Source: Conexibacter sp. SYSU D00693 (GTDB taxonomy: Bacteria > Actinomycetota > Thermoleophilia > Solirubrobacterales > Solirubrobacteraceae). From it: 64,000 nt of DNA. Under the pieces are notes generated by a model. It saw nothing but the letters and a program-made list of their open reading frames with translations. It ran no database searches and was not told the DNA's origin. The translations under genes were made by a program, and so were the position numbers. Positions 1 to 8,474 of this stretch are shown in pieces. The stretch spans positions 1,550,001 to 1,614,000 of the forward strand of contig NZ_CP070950.1 of NCBI RefSeq assembly GCF_017084525.1. Reading direction: 5' to 3'. The first letter of the stretch is position 1. Each line of letters begins with the position of its first letter.

Positions 1-518
1 CTGTCCCTCGACGACTTCTCGCGCGGCGCGGCGCTCGCGGCCCGCTGGACGGCCGACGTCCTCAGCCAGCTTCACCTCTCGTGGCTCGAGGGCCTCTCCC
101 CCGCCGGCGAGCGTGCCGGCGCCGGCCTGTACCACGGCAGCCCGCGCGACCCGGTCTGGGAGTACGTCGTCTCCGCGCTCCTGGCCGAGCTGTGCTTCGA
201 CGCCGCGCCCGAACGTGTCCTGCTCGTCGGCCACAGCCACGTCGCGCTGTCGTTCACCCGGCGCGAGGGCGACGCCGCGACCGGCGAGCGCCGCTACGGC
301 GGCGACGAGGCCGACCTCTCCCAGGGCCGCTGGCTCGTGAACCCCGGCAGCGTCGGCCAGCCGCGCGACGGCGACCCGCGCGCCGCCTGGCTCCTGCTCG
401 ACCTCGAGACCCGGCGCGCCACGTGGCGGCGGGTGCGCTACGACGTCGACGGCGCGGCCAAGGCGATCCGGGCGGCCCGCCTCCCGGACTCGCTCGCGGA
501 GCGCCTGGAGTACGGTCA

Positions 519-522
<4 letters not shown>
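1..522 (+). CDS. Metallophosphoesterase (calcineurin-like), C-terminal part
   Basis: The reading frame is open from the first base, so the N-terminus lies outside the window; 173 residues are visible. Two motifs identify a calcineurin-like metallophosphoesterase of the YfcE/MJ0936 type: LLVGHSHV (metal-binding GHxH) and, about 40 residues on, NPGSVGQPRDGDPRA, the family's C-terminal signature. Such cytosolic enzymes hydrolyse phosphodiester or phosphomonoester bonds using two metal ions. The physiological substrate cannot be inferred. The stop codon overlaps the GTG of the next gene (GTGA), so it probably heads or continues an operon with the lipoprotein and kinase that follow. Confidence 0.88.
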
Positions 523-1057
<535 letters not shown>

Positions 1058-1061
<4 letters not shown>

Positions 1062-2299
1062 ACCCGGGCACGATCGTCAGCGGCCGCTACGAGCTGGGCG
1101 AGCGCCTGGGCCTGGGCGGCATGTCCACCGTCCACCTGGCCTTCGACCGGCGCCTGGAGCGCTACGTCGCGGTGAAGCTCCTGGCCGAGCACCTGGCCGA
1201 CGACGCGCAGTTCGTCGCGCGCTTCCGCCGCGAGGCGCTGGCCGCCGCCCGCCTCGTGCACCCCAACGTCGTCCAGGTCTACGACTTCGGCCTCGACGAC
1301 GCCACGGGGCGCCACTACCTCGTGATGGAGCGGATCGTCGGCCCGTCGATGGCCGACGTCCTGCGCGACCGCGGCTACCTGCCGGTGCCCGAGGCGCTGG
1401 ACGTCGTCCAGCAGGCCTGCCGCGGCCTGGAGTACGCGCACCGCAACGGCGTCGTGCACCGCGACGTCAAGCCCGGCAACCTCCTGCTCTCCGAGGCCGA
1501 CGGCACCGTGAAGCTCGCCGACTTCGGCATCGCCAAGGCGGTCAGCGAGGAGTCGTCGATCACCCAGGTCGGCTCGGTCCTCGGCACCGCCGCCTACCTC
1601 GCGCCCGAGCAGGCCGCCGGCGAGGAGGTCGGGCCGCCCGCCGACCTCTACGCGCTGGGCGTCGTGACCTACCAGCTCATCTCGGGCCGCCTGCCCTACG
1701 AGGCCGCGTCGCTCACCGAGCTCGCGCTCAAGCAGCAGCGCGAGACGCCGGCGCTGCTCAGCGACGTCGTCGCCGGGGTCTCCGTCCCGCTGGCCCGCGC
1801 GGTGGACCGCGCGCTGGCCCTCGACACGCGCCACCGCTGGCCGTCGGCCGGCGCCATGCGCGAGGGCCTCGAGGAGGCCGCGCGGGGCATCGCGCCGGCC
1901 ACGAGCGCCACGTCCATCGCCGCCATCGACGAGACCGACCGCACGCAGGTGGTCCCCCGCGGCGGGACCGAGGAGTGGGACGCCCCCGCGACCGCCGGCC
2001 CCGTGCGCGCCCGCTCGCCACGTCCGCCGCGGACCGGCGCGCAGCCGACGGCGGCGCCTGCCGCGGCGGCCGCGCCCGCCCGCCGGGCGGAGGCCGCGCC
2101 GCAGCGCAGCGGCCGCGGCGGCGCGCGCCGGCTGACCGGCGCGATCCTCGTCCTCCTCCTGCTCGCGGGCGGCATCGCCATCGCCTGGGCGGCGACCTCG
2201 TCGGGCGGCGACGCCGTCGAGCTGCGGCGCGTGGTGTACGACGACGCGGCGCGGATCATCGACGAGCTCGAGGGGCTCGTGAAGGACAACACGCAGTAG
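1058..2299 (+). CDS. Membrane Ser/Thr protein kinase (PknB-like)
   Basis: A 413-residue Hanks-type kinase. The catalytic domain (about residues 11-275) carries the glycine-rich loop at 18-25, ATP-binding Lys40 in VAVK, the catalytic loop HRDVKPGN (134-141), DFG (155-157) and an APE motif. A Pro/Ala/Arg-rich linker leads to one transmembrane helix near residues 360-378, followed by only about 35 extracytoplasmic residues. There are no PASTA repeats, so it differs from PknB proper and has little room for a ligand-binding sensor. It overlaps the lipoprotein gene by 4 bp, which makes that lipoprotein a candidate sensory partner. Confidence 0.93.
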
Positions 2300-2311
2300 C
2301 GGCTCACCGAT

Positions 2312-2342
2312 CTACGGTGCCGTAGGTCTGTAGGCTCCGGCC
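2312..2342 (+). promoter_or_regulatory. Promoter with palindrome before the SDR gene
   Basis: The perfect inverted repeat CTACGG-TG-CCGTAG occupies 2312-2325. A -10-like TAGGCT (2331-2336) follows, with exactly 6 nt before the ATG at 2343, which suggests a leaderless transcript. The palindrome sits where a repressor would cover the -35/-10 gap. No adjacent regulator gene accounts for it, so the operator role is inferred. Confidence 0.45.
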
Positions 2343-3275
2343 ATGGCCCGAGAGCACTACGACGTCCGCGGCAAGGTCGTCCTCGTCACCGGCGCGGCCC
2401 GCGGCATCGGCGCCGCCGTCGCCGAGCGCCTCCACGGCAAGGGCGCCCAGGTCTCCCTCGTGGGCCTCGAGCCCGAGCGCCTCGAGCAGCGCGCCGCCGC
2501 CCTCGGCGACCGCGCCGCCTGGTTCGAGGCCGACGTCACCGACCAGGACGCCCTCGACGCCGCCGTCGCCGGCACCGTCGAGCGCTTCGGCGGCATCGAC
2601 GTCCTCGTCGCCAACGCCGGCCTCTCGTTCATCGGCACCGTCGAGACCCAGCCGGTCGAGCAGTGGATCCGCACGATCGAGGTCAACCTCCTCGGCGTCT
2701 ACCGCACGAACCGCGCCGCCGTCCGCCACGTCCGCGAGCGCCGCGGCTACGTCCTCAACGTCGCGTCGCTCTCGGCCGTCGCCCACGCGCCGATGATGAG
2801 CGCCTACACCGCCTCGAAGGCCGGCTGCGAGGCGATGACCGACGCGCTGCGCGTCGAGCTCGCCCCGAGCGGCACGAAGGTCGGCTGCGCGTACTTCGGC
2901 TTCATCGACACCGACCTCGTCCGCGGCGCCTACGAGCACCCCGCGACCCAGGCGGTCAACAAGGTGCAGCCCGGGTTCATGAAGCGCCCGATCCCGCTCT
3001 CGAAGGCCGTCGACGCCATCGACCGCGGCATCGCCCGCCGCGCCAACCGCCTGTGGGCGCCGTCGTTCGTCGGCCCCGCCATCAAGGTCCGCGGCCTGCT
3101 CCAGCCGCTCGTCGAGCTCGGCGCGCTGCGCGAGCGCGGTGCCCTCGAGGACGCCATGCGCCTCGCGGACCCTGCGAACGCGGGCGGGGCCCCGCCGGTC
3201 GACCCGAAGCTCGGGGTGGCGATCCAGGAGGGCGCCGCCGCGGGCGACAAGGGGTCGGCGCGCGAGCTGGTCTAG
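2343..3275 (+). CDS. SDR family NAD(P)-dependent oxidoreductase
   Basis: A 310-residue classical short-chain dehydrogenase. It has the nucleotide-binding TGAARGIG (16-23), the NAG structural motif (91-93), catalytic Ser142, and Tyr155/Lys159 in YTASK. The C-terminus extends about 60 residues beyond the core of about 250, with a positively charged stretch (IARRANRLWAPS) as in membrane-associated SDRs acting on lipids or sterols. The substrate is unknown. It has its own predicted leaderless promoter and ends convergently with tgt, overlapping it by 4 bp (TAG/CTA). Confidence 0.9.
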   Translation: MAREHYDVRGKVVLVTGAARGIGAAVAERLHGKGAQVSLVGLEPERLEQRAAALGDRAAWFEADVTDQDALDAAVAGTVERFGGIDVLVANAGLSFIGTVETQPVEQWIRTIEVNLLGVYRTNRAAVRHVRERRGYVLNVASLSAVAHAPMMSAYTASKAGCEAMTDALRVELAPSGTKVGCAYFGFIDTDLVRGAYEHPATQAVNKVQPGFMKRPIPLSKAVDAIDRGIARRANRLWAPSFVGPAIKVRGLLQPLVELGALRERGALEDAMRLADPANAGGAPPVDPKLGVAIQEGAAAGDKGSARELV

Positions 3276-4462
3276 GGCGCCGCGCCCTCCAGCAGCGCCC
3301 GCTGCTCCTCGGCCAGCCGCCCGTCCACGATCGCCTGGCGCAGCCGGGCCATCAGCCGTGACACGAACGCGAGGTTGTGGACGGTGATGAGCCGCATGCC
3401 CGTGAGCTCGCGGGACTTGAGGAGGTAGCGCAGGTAGCCGCGGGTGTGGCCGGCGGCGCAGGTCGGGCACGGGCAGCCCTCGAAGACGGGGCGGTCGTCG
3501 TCGGCGTACTTCGCGGCGGTGAGGTCGAAGCGCCAGCGGCGCTCGGGGTCGGGGACGAGCGCCATGCCGTGGCGGCCCAGGCGCGTCGGCATCGCGCAGT
3601 CGAAGGTGTCGATGCCCAGGCCGACGCCGACGACGAGGTCGTCGACGTCGCCGATGCCGAGGAGGTGGCGCGGGCGCGGGTCCTCGCCGAGCTCGCGGGT
3701 GGCCCAGCCGGTGACCTCGTAGATCTGCGGCTTGTCGGCGCCGAGGGAGCCGCCGATGGCGATGCCGGTGCAGCGCGAGGCGGCGATGGCCTGGGTGGAC
3801 TCCACGCGCAGGTCCTCGAAGACGCCGCCCTGGACGATGCCGTAGACGAGCTGGTGCTCGGGGCCGTGGGCGTCGTGCCAGTCCAGGCAGCGGTCCAGCC
3901 AGCGGTGCGTGCGCTCCGTCGAGCGCGCGGTGTAGTCGCGCGGCACGTTGAACGGCGTGCACTCGTCGAACACGAGGGCCAGGTCGGAGCCCAGCGCCGC
4001 CTGGACCTCCATGGAGGTCTCGGGCGCGAGGAACTTCGAGGAGCCGTCGAGGTAGGAGCGGAACGTCACGCCGTCCTCGGAGATGTCCAGGACCTTGCCG
4101 TGGCGCTCGGCCCCGTGGGAGGCGCGGCCCTTGACCTCGTCGGCGACCGTGCCGTAGCCCATCGAGAAGACCTGGAAGCCGCCGGAGTCGGTGATGATCG
4201 GCCCCTCCCACCCCATGAACCGGTGCAGGCCGCCGAAGTGCGCGATGCGCGCGTGGCCGGGGTCGAGGAAGAGGTGGAACGTGTTGCCCAGGACGATGTC
4301 GAACCCGAGGTCGCGGACCTCCTGCGGCACGAGGCCGCGGACCGTCGCCTTCGTCGCCAGCGGGACGAACCCGGGCGTGCGGACCTCGCCGTGGGCAGTG
4401 CGCAGGACCCCGGCCCGCGCCTGCGAGCCGGGGTCGCGCTTCAGGATCTCGAGGGGCGCCAC
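3272..4462 (-). CDS. tgt: tRNA-guanine(34) transglycosylase
   Basis: A 396-residue Tgt, the enzyme that exchanges guanine 34 of GUN-anticodon tRNAs for a queuosine precursor. Visible signatures are the substrate-binding DSGGFQVFSM (Asp92), the nucleophile region GIDTFDCAMPTRLGRHG, and the zinc site CPCPTC followed by a distal His. The start chosen is a GTG at 4462 that gives an N-terminus of family-typical length; an open frame continues upstream into the hsp20 region without Tgt similarity. No other queuosine genes lie nearby, so the cell may salvage queuine or make the precursor elsewhere. Confidence 0.93.
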   Translation of the reverse strand: MAPLEILKRDPGSQARAGVLRTAHGEVRTPGFVPLATKATVRGLVPQEVRDLGFDIVLGNTFHLFLDPGHARIAHFGGLHRFMGWEGPIITDSGGFQVFSMGYGTVADEVKGRASHGAERHGKVLDISEDGVTFRSYLDGSSKFLAPETSMEVQAALGSDLALVFDECTPFNVPRDYTARSTERTHRWLDRCLDWHDAHGPEHQLVYGIVQGGVFEDLRVESTQAIAASRCTGIAIGGSLGADKPQIYEVTGWATRELGEDPRPRHLLGIGDVDDLVVGVGLGIDTFDCAMPTRLGRHGMALVPDPERRWRFDLTAAKYADDDRPVFEGCPCPTCAAGHTRGYLRYLLKSRELTGMRLITVHNLAFVSRLMARLRQAIVDGRLAEEQRALLEGAAP

Positions 4463-4491
4463 GCGCCGGACCCTAGGGCCCGGCGCCCGGA

Positions 4492-5007
4492 CTACGCCGC
4501 CTCGCGGCTCTCGCCCTCGATGGCCGCGACGCCGTTGCCGTTGCCGTTGGCGCCGTGGCCGACGGTGATGGCGACCCGGCGCGGCTTGCGCGCCTTGGGC
4601 TTGGGGATGCGGACCTCGAGGACCCCGCGGTCGAACGTGGCCGAGATGGCGTCGGCGTCGACGCCCTCCGGGAGCGTCAGCGATCGCGAGAAGCGCCCCG
4701 TCGCGCGCTCGACGCGCACGTAGCCCTCGCGCCGGTCCTCGTGCTCGGCCTGGCGCTCGCCCGAGAGCGTGAGCACCCGGTCCTCGACCTCGAGGGACAC
4801 GTCGCCCTCGCTCATCCCGGGCAGGTCCGCCCGCAGGACGAGGTGGTCGGCCGTCTCCACGAGGTCCATCGCCGGGACCCACCGGCGGGCGCCGCCGCCG
4901 TCGCCGTTCCCGGTGGCGGGCGGGTCGAAGAAGGTGTTGAACAGCCGGTTCATCTCCTGCTGCAGCGAGTTGAGCTCGCGCGCCGGCTCCCAACGGACAA
5001 GTGCCAT
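4492..5007 (-). CDS. Hsp20/alpha-crystallin small heat-shock protein
   Basis: A 171-residue ATP-independent holdase chaperone that should bind unfolding proteins in large oligomers. The N-terminus (ALVRWEPARELNSLQQEMNRL) is the common Hsp18 opening. The alpha-crystallin domain spans about residues 45-140 with the LRADLPGM and GVLEVRIPK motifs, the latter holding the C-terminal IxI-type anchor. The tail contains a short Gly-Asn repeat. The ATG at 5007 is supported by a strong AGGAGG 5-6 nt upstream. A sigma70-like promoter lies just before it, so it is probably a single-gene unit. Confidence 0.93.
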   Translation of the reverse strand: MALVRWEPARELNSLQQEMNRLFNTFFDPPATGNGDGGGARRWVPAMDLVETADHLVLRADLPGMSEGDVSLEVEDRVLTLSGERQAEHEDRREGYVRVERATGRFSRSLTLPEGVDADAISATFDRGVLEVRIPKPKARKPRRVAITVGHGANGNGNGVAAIEGESREAA

Positions 5008-5056
5008 GTCGTGCCTCCTGTCGAGGGGTGATGAGACTGTGACCTACGCCCCGACA

Positions 5057-5086
5057 GCGTAGCAGATCTCAGTCCGGTGCTGTCAC
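5057..5086 (-). promoter_or_regulatory. Predicted hsp20 promoter
   Basis: On the minus strand a TGACA -35 (5081-5085) is followed about 18 nt later by TACGCT (5057-5062), giving a leader of roughly 43 nt with AGGAGG before the hsp20 ATG. The -35 overlaps the stop of the MarR gene. Short arms CTGTCG/CGACAG (near 5029 and 5052) flank the leader. No HspR (HAIR) or CIRCE site was recognised. Confidence 0.4.
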
Positions 5087-5556
5087 GTCTGTTGGACCGC
5101 GAGGATGCGGTCCCACAGCGCGCCGAGCTGGTCCTGCTCCTCGGGCGTGAGCGCGGCGAGGAACCGCTCGCGGACGCCGGCGAGGTGGGTGGCGCGGGCC
5201 TCGGCGACGAGCGCCGCGCCGTCCGGCGTGAGCCGGGCGAAGGCCCCGCGGGCGTCGTCGGCGCACGACTCGCGCACCAGCAGGCCGTCGCGCTCCAGGC
5301 GGTCCACCAAGCGGGTGAGCCCGCTGCGCGAGAGCAGCGCGGAGGCCGCGAGGTCGGACATGCGCATCTTCTGGCCCTCGGCGTGGCTGAGGACCATGAG
5401 CACCTCGTAGGAGGTCAGCGGCAGGCCGTGGCGCGCCTCGAGCTCGGCGTCGAAGGCCTTGCTGAGCGTGGCGTGGACGCGGAGCAGGCCCTTCCAGGCG
5501 CGCAGCTCGCGGTCGGAGAGGCCGCCGGCGGAGGCGGGTTTCGCGGAGGTGGCCAT
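5083..5556 (-). CDS. MarR family regulator, likely of the quinone operon
   Basis: A 157-residue winged-helix MarR protein. The core motif SYEVLMVLSHAEG, the recognition-helix region (LLSRSGLTRLVDRLERDG) and the wing (RESCADDARGAFARLTPDG) are clear. The start at ATG 5556 gives family-typical length; an in-frame reading to 5634 adds an Arg-rich stretch that would overlap the operators. It is divergent from wrbA, a VOC dioxygenase and an esterase, the combination controlled by MhqR in Bacillus. Two matching inverted repeats lie in between. It is therefore probably an autoregulated, quinone- or thiol-stress-responsive repressor. Confidence 0.9.
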   Translation of the reverse strand: MATSAKPASAGGLSDRELRAWKGLLRVHATLSKAFDAELEARHGLPLTSYEVLMVLSHAEGQKMRMSDLAASALLSRSGLTRLVDRLERDGLLVRESCADDARGAFARLTPDGAALVAEARATHLAGVRERFLAALTPEEQDQLGALWDRILAVQQT

Positions 5557-5618
5557 GGGCAGCTGACGGGCAGGGCGTCGGGGACGACGGTAGCAACGGG
5601 ATCGGCGTCGGGGCGCTG

Positions 5619-5660
5619 GTGGTTGTGTGTGCAACCACGTGATATGGTTGCTCGTGCAAC
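5619..5660. promoter_or_regulatory. Paired MarR-type operators
   Basis: Two related inverted repeats lie between the divergent MarR and wrbA genes. The first has 7-bp arms GTGGTTG/CAACCAC (5619-5625 and 5632-5638). The second is GTTGC-TCGT-GCAAC (5647-5660). Their centres are about 25 bp apart, and both share GTTG...CAAC. A TATGGT (5643-5648) abuts the second and may be the -10 for wrbA, so binding would block initiation in both directions. The assignment to the adjacent MarR protein is inferred from position. Confidence 0.65.
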
Positions 5661-5699
5661 TACTTCTCCTCCCTCGCCGACCTCTGGAGGTCCGACCCC

Positions 5700-6308
5700 A
5701 TGGCGAAGCTCGCCGTCGTCTACTACTCGTCCACCGGCCACGTCCACAAGATGGCCCAGGCCCTCGCCGCGGGCGCCGAGAGCGCCGGCGCCGAGGTGCG
5801 CCTGCGCCGCGTCGCCGAGCTGGCGCCCGAGGAGGTCATCCGCTCCCAGAACGCCTGGCACGAGCACTACGTGGCCACGAAGGACACCGTCCAGGAGGCG
5901 ACCCTCGACGACCTCGAGTGGGCCGACGGCTTCGCCCTCGGCAGCCCCACCCGCTACGGGCTCCCCGCCTCGCAGCTCAAGCAGTTCATGGACACGACCG
6001 GCCCGATCTGGGCGCAGGGCAAGCTCGCCAACAAGGTCGCCACGAGCTTCACGAGCGCGATGAACCGCCATGGCGGCCAGGAGTCGACGATCCTCGCGAT
6101 CAACAACGTGCTCTACCACTGGGGCGCGATCATCGTCCCGCCCGGCTACACCGACCCGCTGCTCTACGCCTCGGGCGGCAACCCGTACGGCACGTCGCTC
6201 GTCACGGGCCAGGAGGGCCACCAGGAGCTGCCCGCCGAGATCACCGAGTCGCTGCGCTACCAGGGCCAGCGCCTTGCGCAGTACGCCGAGAAGCTGGTGA
6301 GGTCCTAG
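5700..6308 (+). CDS. wrbA: NAD(P)H:quinone oxidoreductase, WrbA/type IV
   Basis: A 202-residue flavodoxin-fold protein that should bind FMN and reduce quinones by two electrons to hydroquinones. Signatures are the phosphate-binding loop YYSSTGHVHKMA (residues 9-20), GSPTRYGLPASQLKQFMD and the IVPPGYTD region typical of WrbA. The ATG follows GGAGG by 9 nt. It is the first gene of an operon with a ring-cleaving dioxygenase and an esterase, behind two MarR operators, so it probably serves quinone detoxification. Confidence 0.93.
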   Translation: MAKLAVVYYSSTGHVHKMAQALAAGAESAGAEVRLRRVAELAPEEVIRSQNAWHEHYVATKDTVQEATLDDLEWADGFALGSPTRYGLPASQLKQFMDTTGPIWAQGKLANKVATSFTSAMNRHGGQESTILAINNVLYHWGAIIVPPGYTDPLLYASGGNPYGTSLVTGQEGHQELPAEITESLRYQGQRLAQYAEKLVRS

Positions 6309-6310
6309 CC

Positions 6311-7234
6311 ATGGCGCTCGAGGGCCTGCACCACGTCACGGCGATCACCGCGGACGCGCCGCGCAACGTCGACTTCCACGTGCGGGTCCTCGGCCTGCGC
6401 CTGGTGAAGAAGACGGTGAACTTCGACGCGCCGGACGTCTACCACCTCTACTACGGCGACGAGCTCGGCCGGCCGGGCTCGATCATGACGTACTTCGAGT
6501 TCCCGGACGCGGCGCCGGGACGCCCCGGCGACGGGATGGTCCACACCGTCCAGTGGCGGGTCGCCTCCGACGCGTCCGTGGACTTCTGGGAGGCCCGCCT
6601 GCGCGACCACGGCGTCGCCGCGTCGCGGGCCGATGGCGCGCTGCGCTTCGCCGACCCCGACGGCCTGGCCTACGAGCTCGTCGCCGCCGGCGACCTGCCC
6701 GACGCGCCCCTGGCCGCCGACGCGCCCGACGTCCCCGAGGAGCACCGCATCCTCGGGTTCCACGGCGTGCGCGCCTACGCCGGCCGCCCCGAGGCCAGCG
6801 CCCCGCTGCTCGAGGCGCTCGGCTTCACCGGCGCGGGCAGCGCCTGGGAGGTCCGCGGCGTCGCCCGCGGCGCGGTCCTGGCCTACGAGCCGCCCCCGGC
6901 GGCCCGCGGCCTGCAGGGCGCGGGCACGGTCCACCACGTCGCGTGGTCGGCCGCCGACGACGACGAGCTCGTCGCGGTCCGCCAGGCGGCGGTGGCGGCC
7001 GGCGCGCACCCCACGGGCCTCGTCGACCGCCAGTACTTCCACTCGGTGTACTTCCGCGAGCCCAGCGGCGTGCTCTTCGAGCTGGCCAGCCGCGACATCG
7101 GCTTCGACGCCGACGAGCCGGCCGAGACGCTCGGGCAGGCGCTCAAGCTCCCGCCCCAGCACGAGCACCTCCGTCCCCTGCTCGAGCAGCGCCTGACGCC
7201 GCTGCCCGATCCCCGCGCGGAGCAGCGGGCGTGA
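6311..7234 (+). CDS. Ring-cleaving dioxygenase (VOC, MhqA/MhqO-like)
   Basis: A 307-residue protein with two vicinal-oxygen-chelate modules. The N-terminal half opens GLHHVTAIT with a metal-ligand His. The second half contains the HHVAW strand and the FREPSGVLFELAS strand, whose Glu completes the usual His/His/Glu Fe(II) site. Proteins of this layout are annotated as (hydro)quinone dioxygenases and accompany MhqR-type regulators. It starts 2 nt after wrbA, and its TGA overlaps the next GTG. It would act on the hydroquinone produced by WrbA; the exact substrate is not determined by sequence. Confidence 0.9.
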   Translation: MALEGLHHVTAITADAPRNVDFHVRVLGLRLVKKTVNFDAPDVYHLYYGDELGRPGSIMTYFEFPDAAPGRPGDGMVHTVQWRVASDASVDFWEARLRDHGVAASRADGALRFADPDGLAYELVAAGDLPDAPLAADAPDVPEEHRILGFHGVRAYAGRPEASAPLLEALGFTGAGSAWEVRGVARGAVLAYEPPPAARGLQGAGTVHHVAWSAADDDELVAVRQAAVAAGAHPTGLVDRQYFHSVYFREPSGVLFELASRDIGFDADEPAETLGQALKLPPQHEHLRPLLEQRLTPLPDPRAEQRA

Positions 7235-7878
7235 GCGGCCCCGCGGTCCAGGCCCATCCGCTCGTCGTCCTCGAGCGCGAGGTCCCCGCGGCCCAGGGCA
7301 CCATGGTGCTCCTGCACGGCCGCGGGGCCGACGAGCACGACCTCCACGGGCTCTTCGACGTCCTCGACCCCGAGCAGCGCCTGCGCGGGATCACCGTCGG
7401 GGCCCCGCTGCGCCTGCCGCCGGGCGGCAAGCACTGGTACGTCGTCCCGCGCGTCGGCTTCCCCGACGGGCCGACCTTCCACCACTCCTACGGCGAGCTC
7501 CAGCGGCTCCTCGACCATGAGCTGGGCCTCGAATGGTCGACGACGATCGTCGGCGGCTTCTCGCAGGGGACGGTCATGTCCTACGCGCTCGGGCTGGGCG
7601 AGGGCCGTCCCGCCCCCGCCGGGATCCTCGCCTTCAGCGGCTTCATCCCGACCGTCGAAGGCTGGACGCCGGACCTGGCGAGCCGTGCCGGGCTCCCGGT
7701 CTTCCTGGCCCACGGCTCCATGGACCCGGTGATCTCCGTGGAGTTCGCCCACCAGGCGCGCGAGCTCCTGGAGGCCGGCGGCGCCGCCGTCGAGGTCCAT
7801 GAGACCCCGATGCCGCACACGATCGACCCGCGGGTGCTTCCGGATGCGCAGGCGTTCGTGAGACGATTGGTGCGGTGA
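7231..7878 (+). CDS. Phospholipase/carboxylesterase family hydrolase (MhqD-like)
   Basis: A 215-residue cytosolic alpha/beta hydrolase. The triad is readable: Ser111 in GGFSQGT, Asp165 in GSMDPVI and His196 in PMPHTI; an LLHGRGADEHD oxyanion-hole segment lies near residues 27-37. The family (abhydrolase_2) cleaves short-chain esters, and MhqD of Bacillus is its member in the quinone-stress regulon. GTGA overlaps on both sides tie it to the dioxygenase before it and the TetR gene after it. Confidence 0.9.
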   Translation: MSGPAVQAHPLVVLEREVPAAQGTMVLLHGRGADEHDLHGLFDVLDPEQRLRGITVGAPLRLPPGGKHWYVVPRVGFPDGPTFHHSYGELQRLLDHELGLEWSTTIVGGFSQGTVMSYALGLGEGRPAPAGILAFSGFIPTVEGWTPDLASRAGLPVFLAHGSMDPVISVEFAHQARELLEAGGAAVEVHETPMPHTIDPRVLPDAQAFVRRLVR

Positions 7879-8474
7879 GCGACGGACCCAAGCGGCAGGC
7901 ACGGGGCCTCGAGCGGCGCGCGAGCATCCTCCAGGCCACCCTCCGGATCGTCGGCCGCGACGGGATCACCGCGGTCACGCACCGCTCCGTCGCCGACGAG
8001 GCGGGCGTCCCGTTCGCCTCCGTCGGCTACTACTTCGCCTCGAAGGAGGACCTCCTGCGCGAGGCCCTCGAGGCCTTCGTCGACGAGGAGGTCGCGCGCC
8101 TCCAGGCCGTGGCGGACGCCCTCCAGGGCGCCGGAGAGCTCACGGCCTCCCAGCTCGTCGACGGCTTCGACGCGGTCCTGAGCGGCGTCGAGAGCCGTGC
8201 GCAGTTCGAGATCTACCTCGAGGCGGCGCGCGAGCCTGAGCTCCAGCAGGTCGCCGACCGCTGCTTCCGCGCCTACGAGGACATCGCCCGCGCGGCGCTG
8301 CTGGCCGCCGGGGCCAGCGAGGAGGACGTCGAGACCGCGGCCCCGGCCGTCGTGGCCCTCACCGACGGGCTGGCCGTGCGCCACCTCGCCGCCCCCGGCA
8401 CGCTGGACCGCAACGCCCTGCGCCAGGCGTTCCTGCTCATCCTGCGCGCGGTCAACCCCGCGGTCGCGGCCTAG
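7875..8474 (+). CDS. TetR family transcriptional regulator
   Basis: A 199-residue TetR-type repressor with an N-terminal helix-turn-helix (about residues 15-60: ITAVTHRSVADEAGVPFASVGYYFASKEDL, in which the motif GYYFASKEDLL is diagnostic) and a helical ligand-binding C-terminus. The GTG start overlaps the esterase stop by 4 bp, so it is co-transcribed with the quinone operon. That operon would then carry two regulators, the upstream MarR and this TetR, perhaps for different inducers. It ends convergently with the next minus-strand gene (4-bp overlap). Confidence 0.9.
   Translation: MSDGPKRQARGLERRASILQATLRIVGRDGITAVTHRSVADEAGVPFASVGYYFASKEDLLREALEAFVDEEVARLQAVADALQGAGELTASQLVDGFDAVLSGVESRAQFEIYLEAAREPELQQVADRCFRAYEDIARAALLAAGASEEDVETAAPAVVALTDGLAVRHLAAPGTLDRNALRQAFLLILRAVNPAVAA

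Noticed and set aside
81-518. N-terminal extension of the lipoprotein gene to position 81.
   Set aside because: The extension is Arg/Pro-rich, overlaps the phosphoesterase in another frame, and would bury the lipoprotein signal peptide that starts at 519.
5557-5634. Longer MarR protein starting at 5634.
   Set aside because: The added residues are Arg/Pro-rich, unlike the family, and would place the first operator inside the coding region. ATG 5556 gives a normal length.
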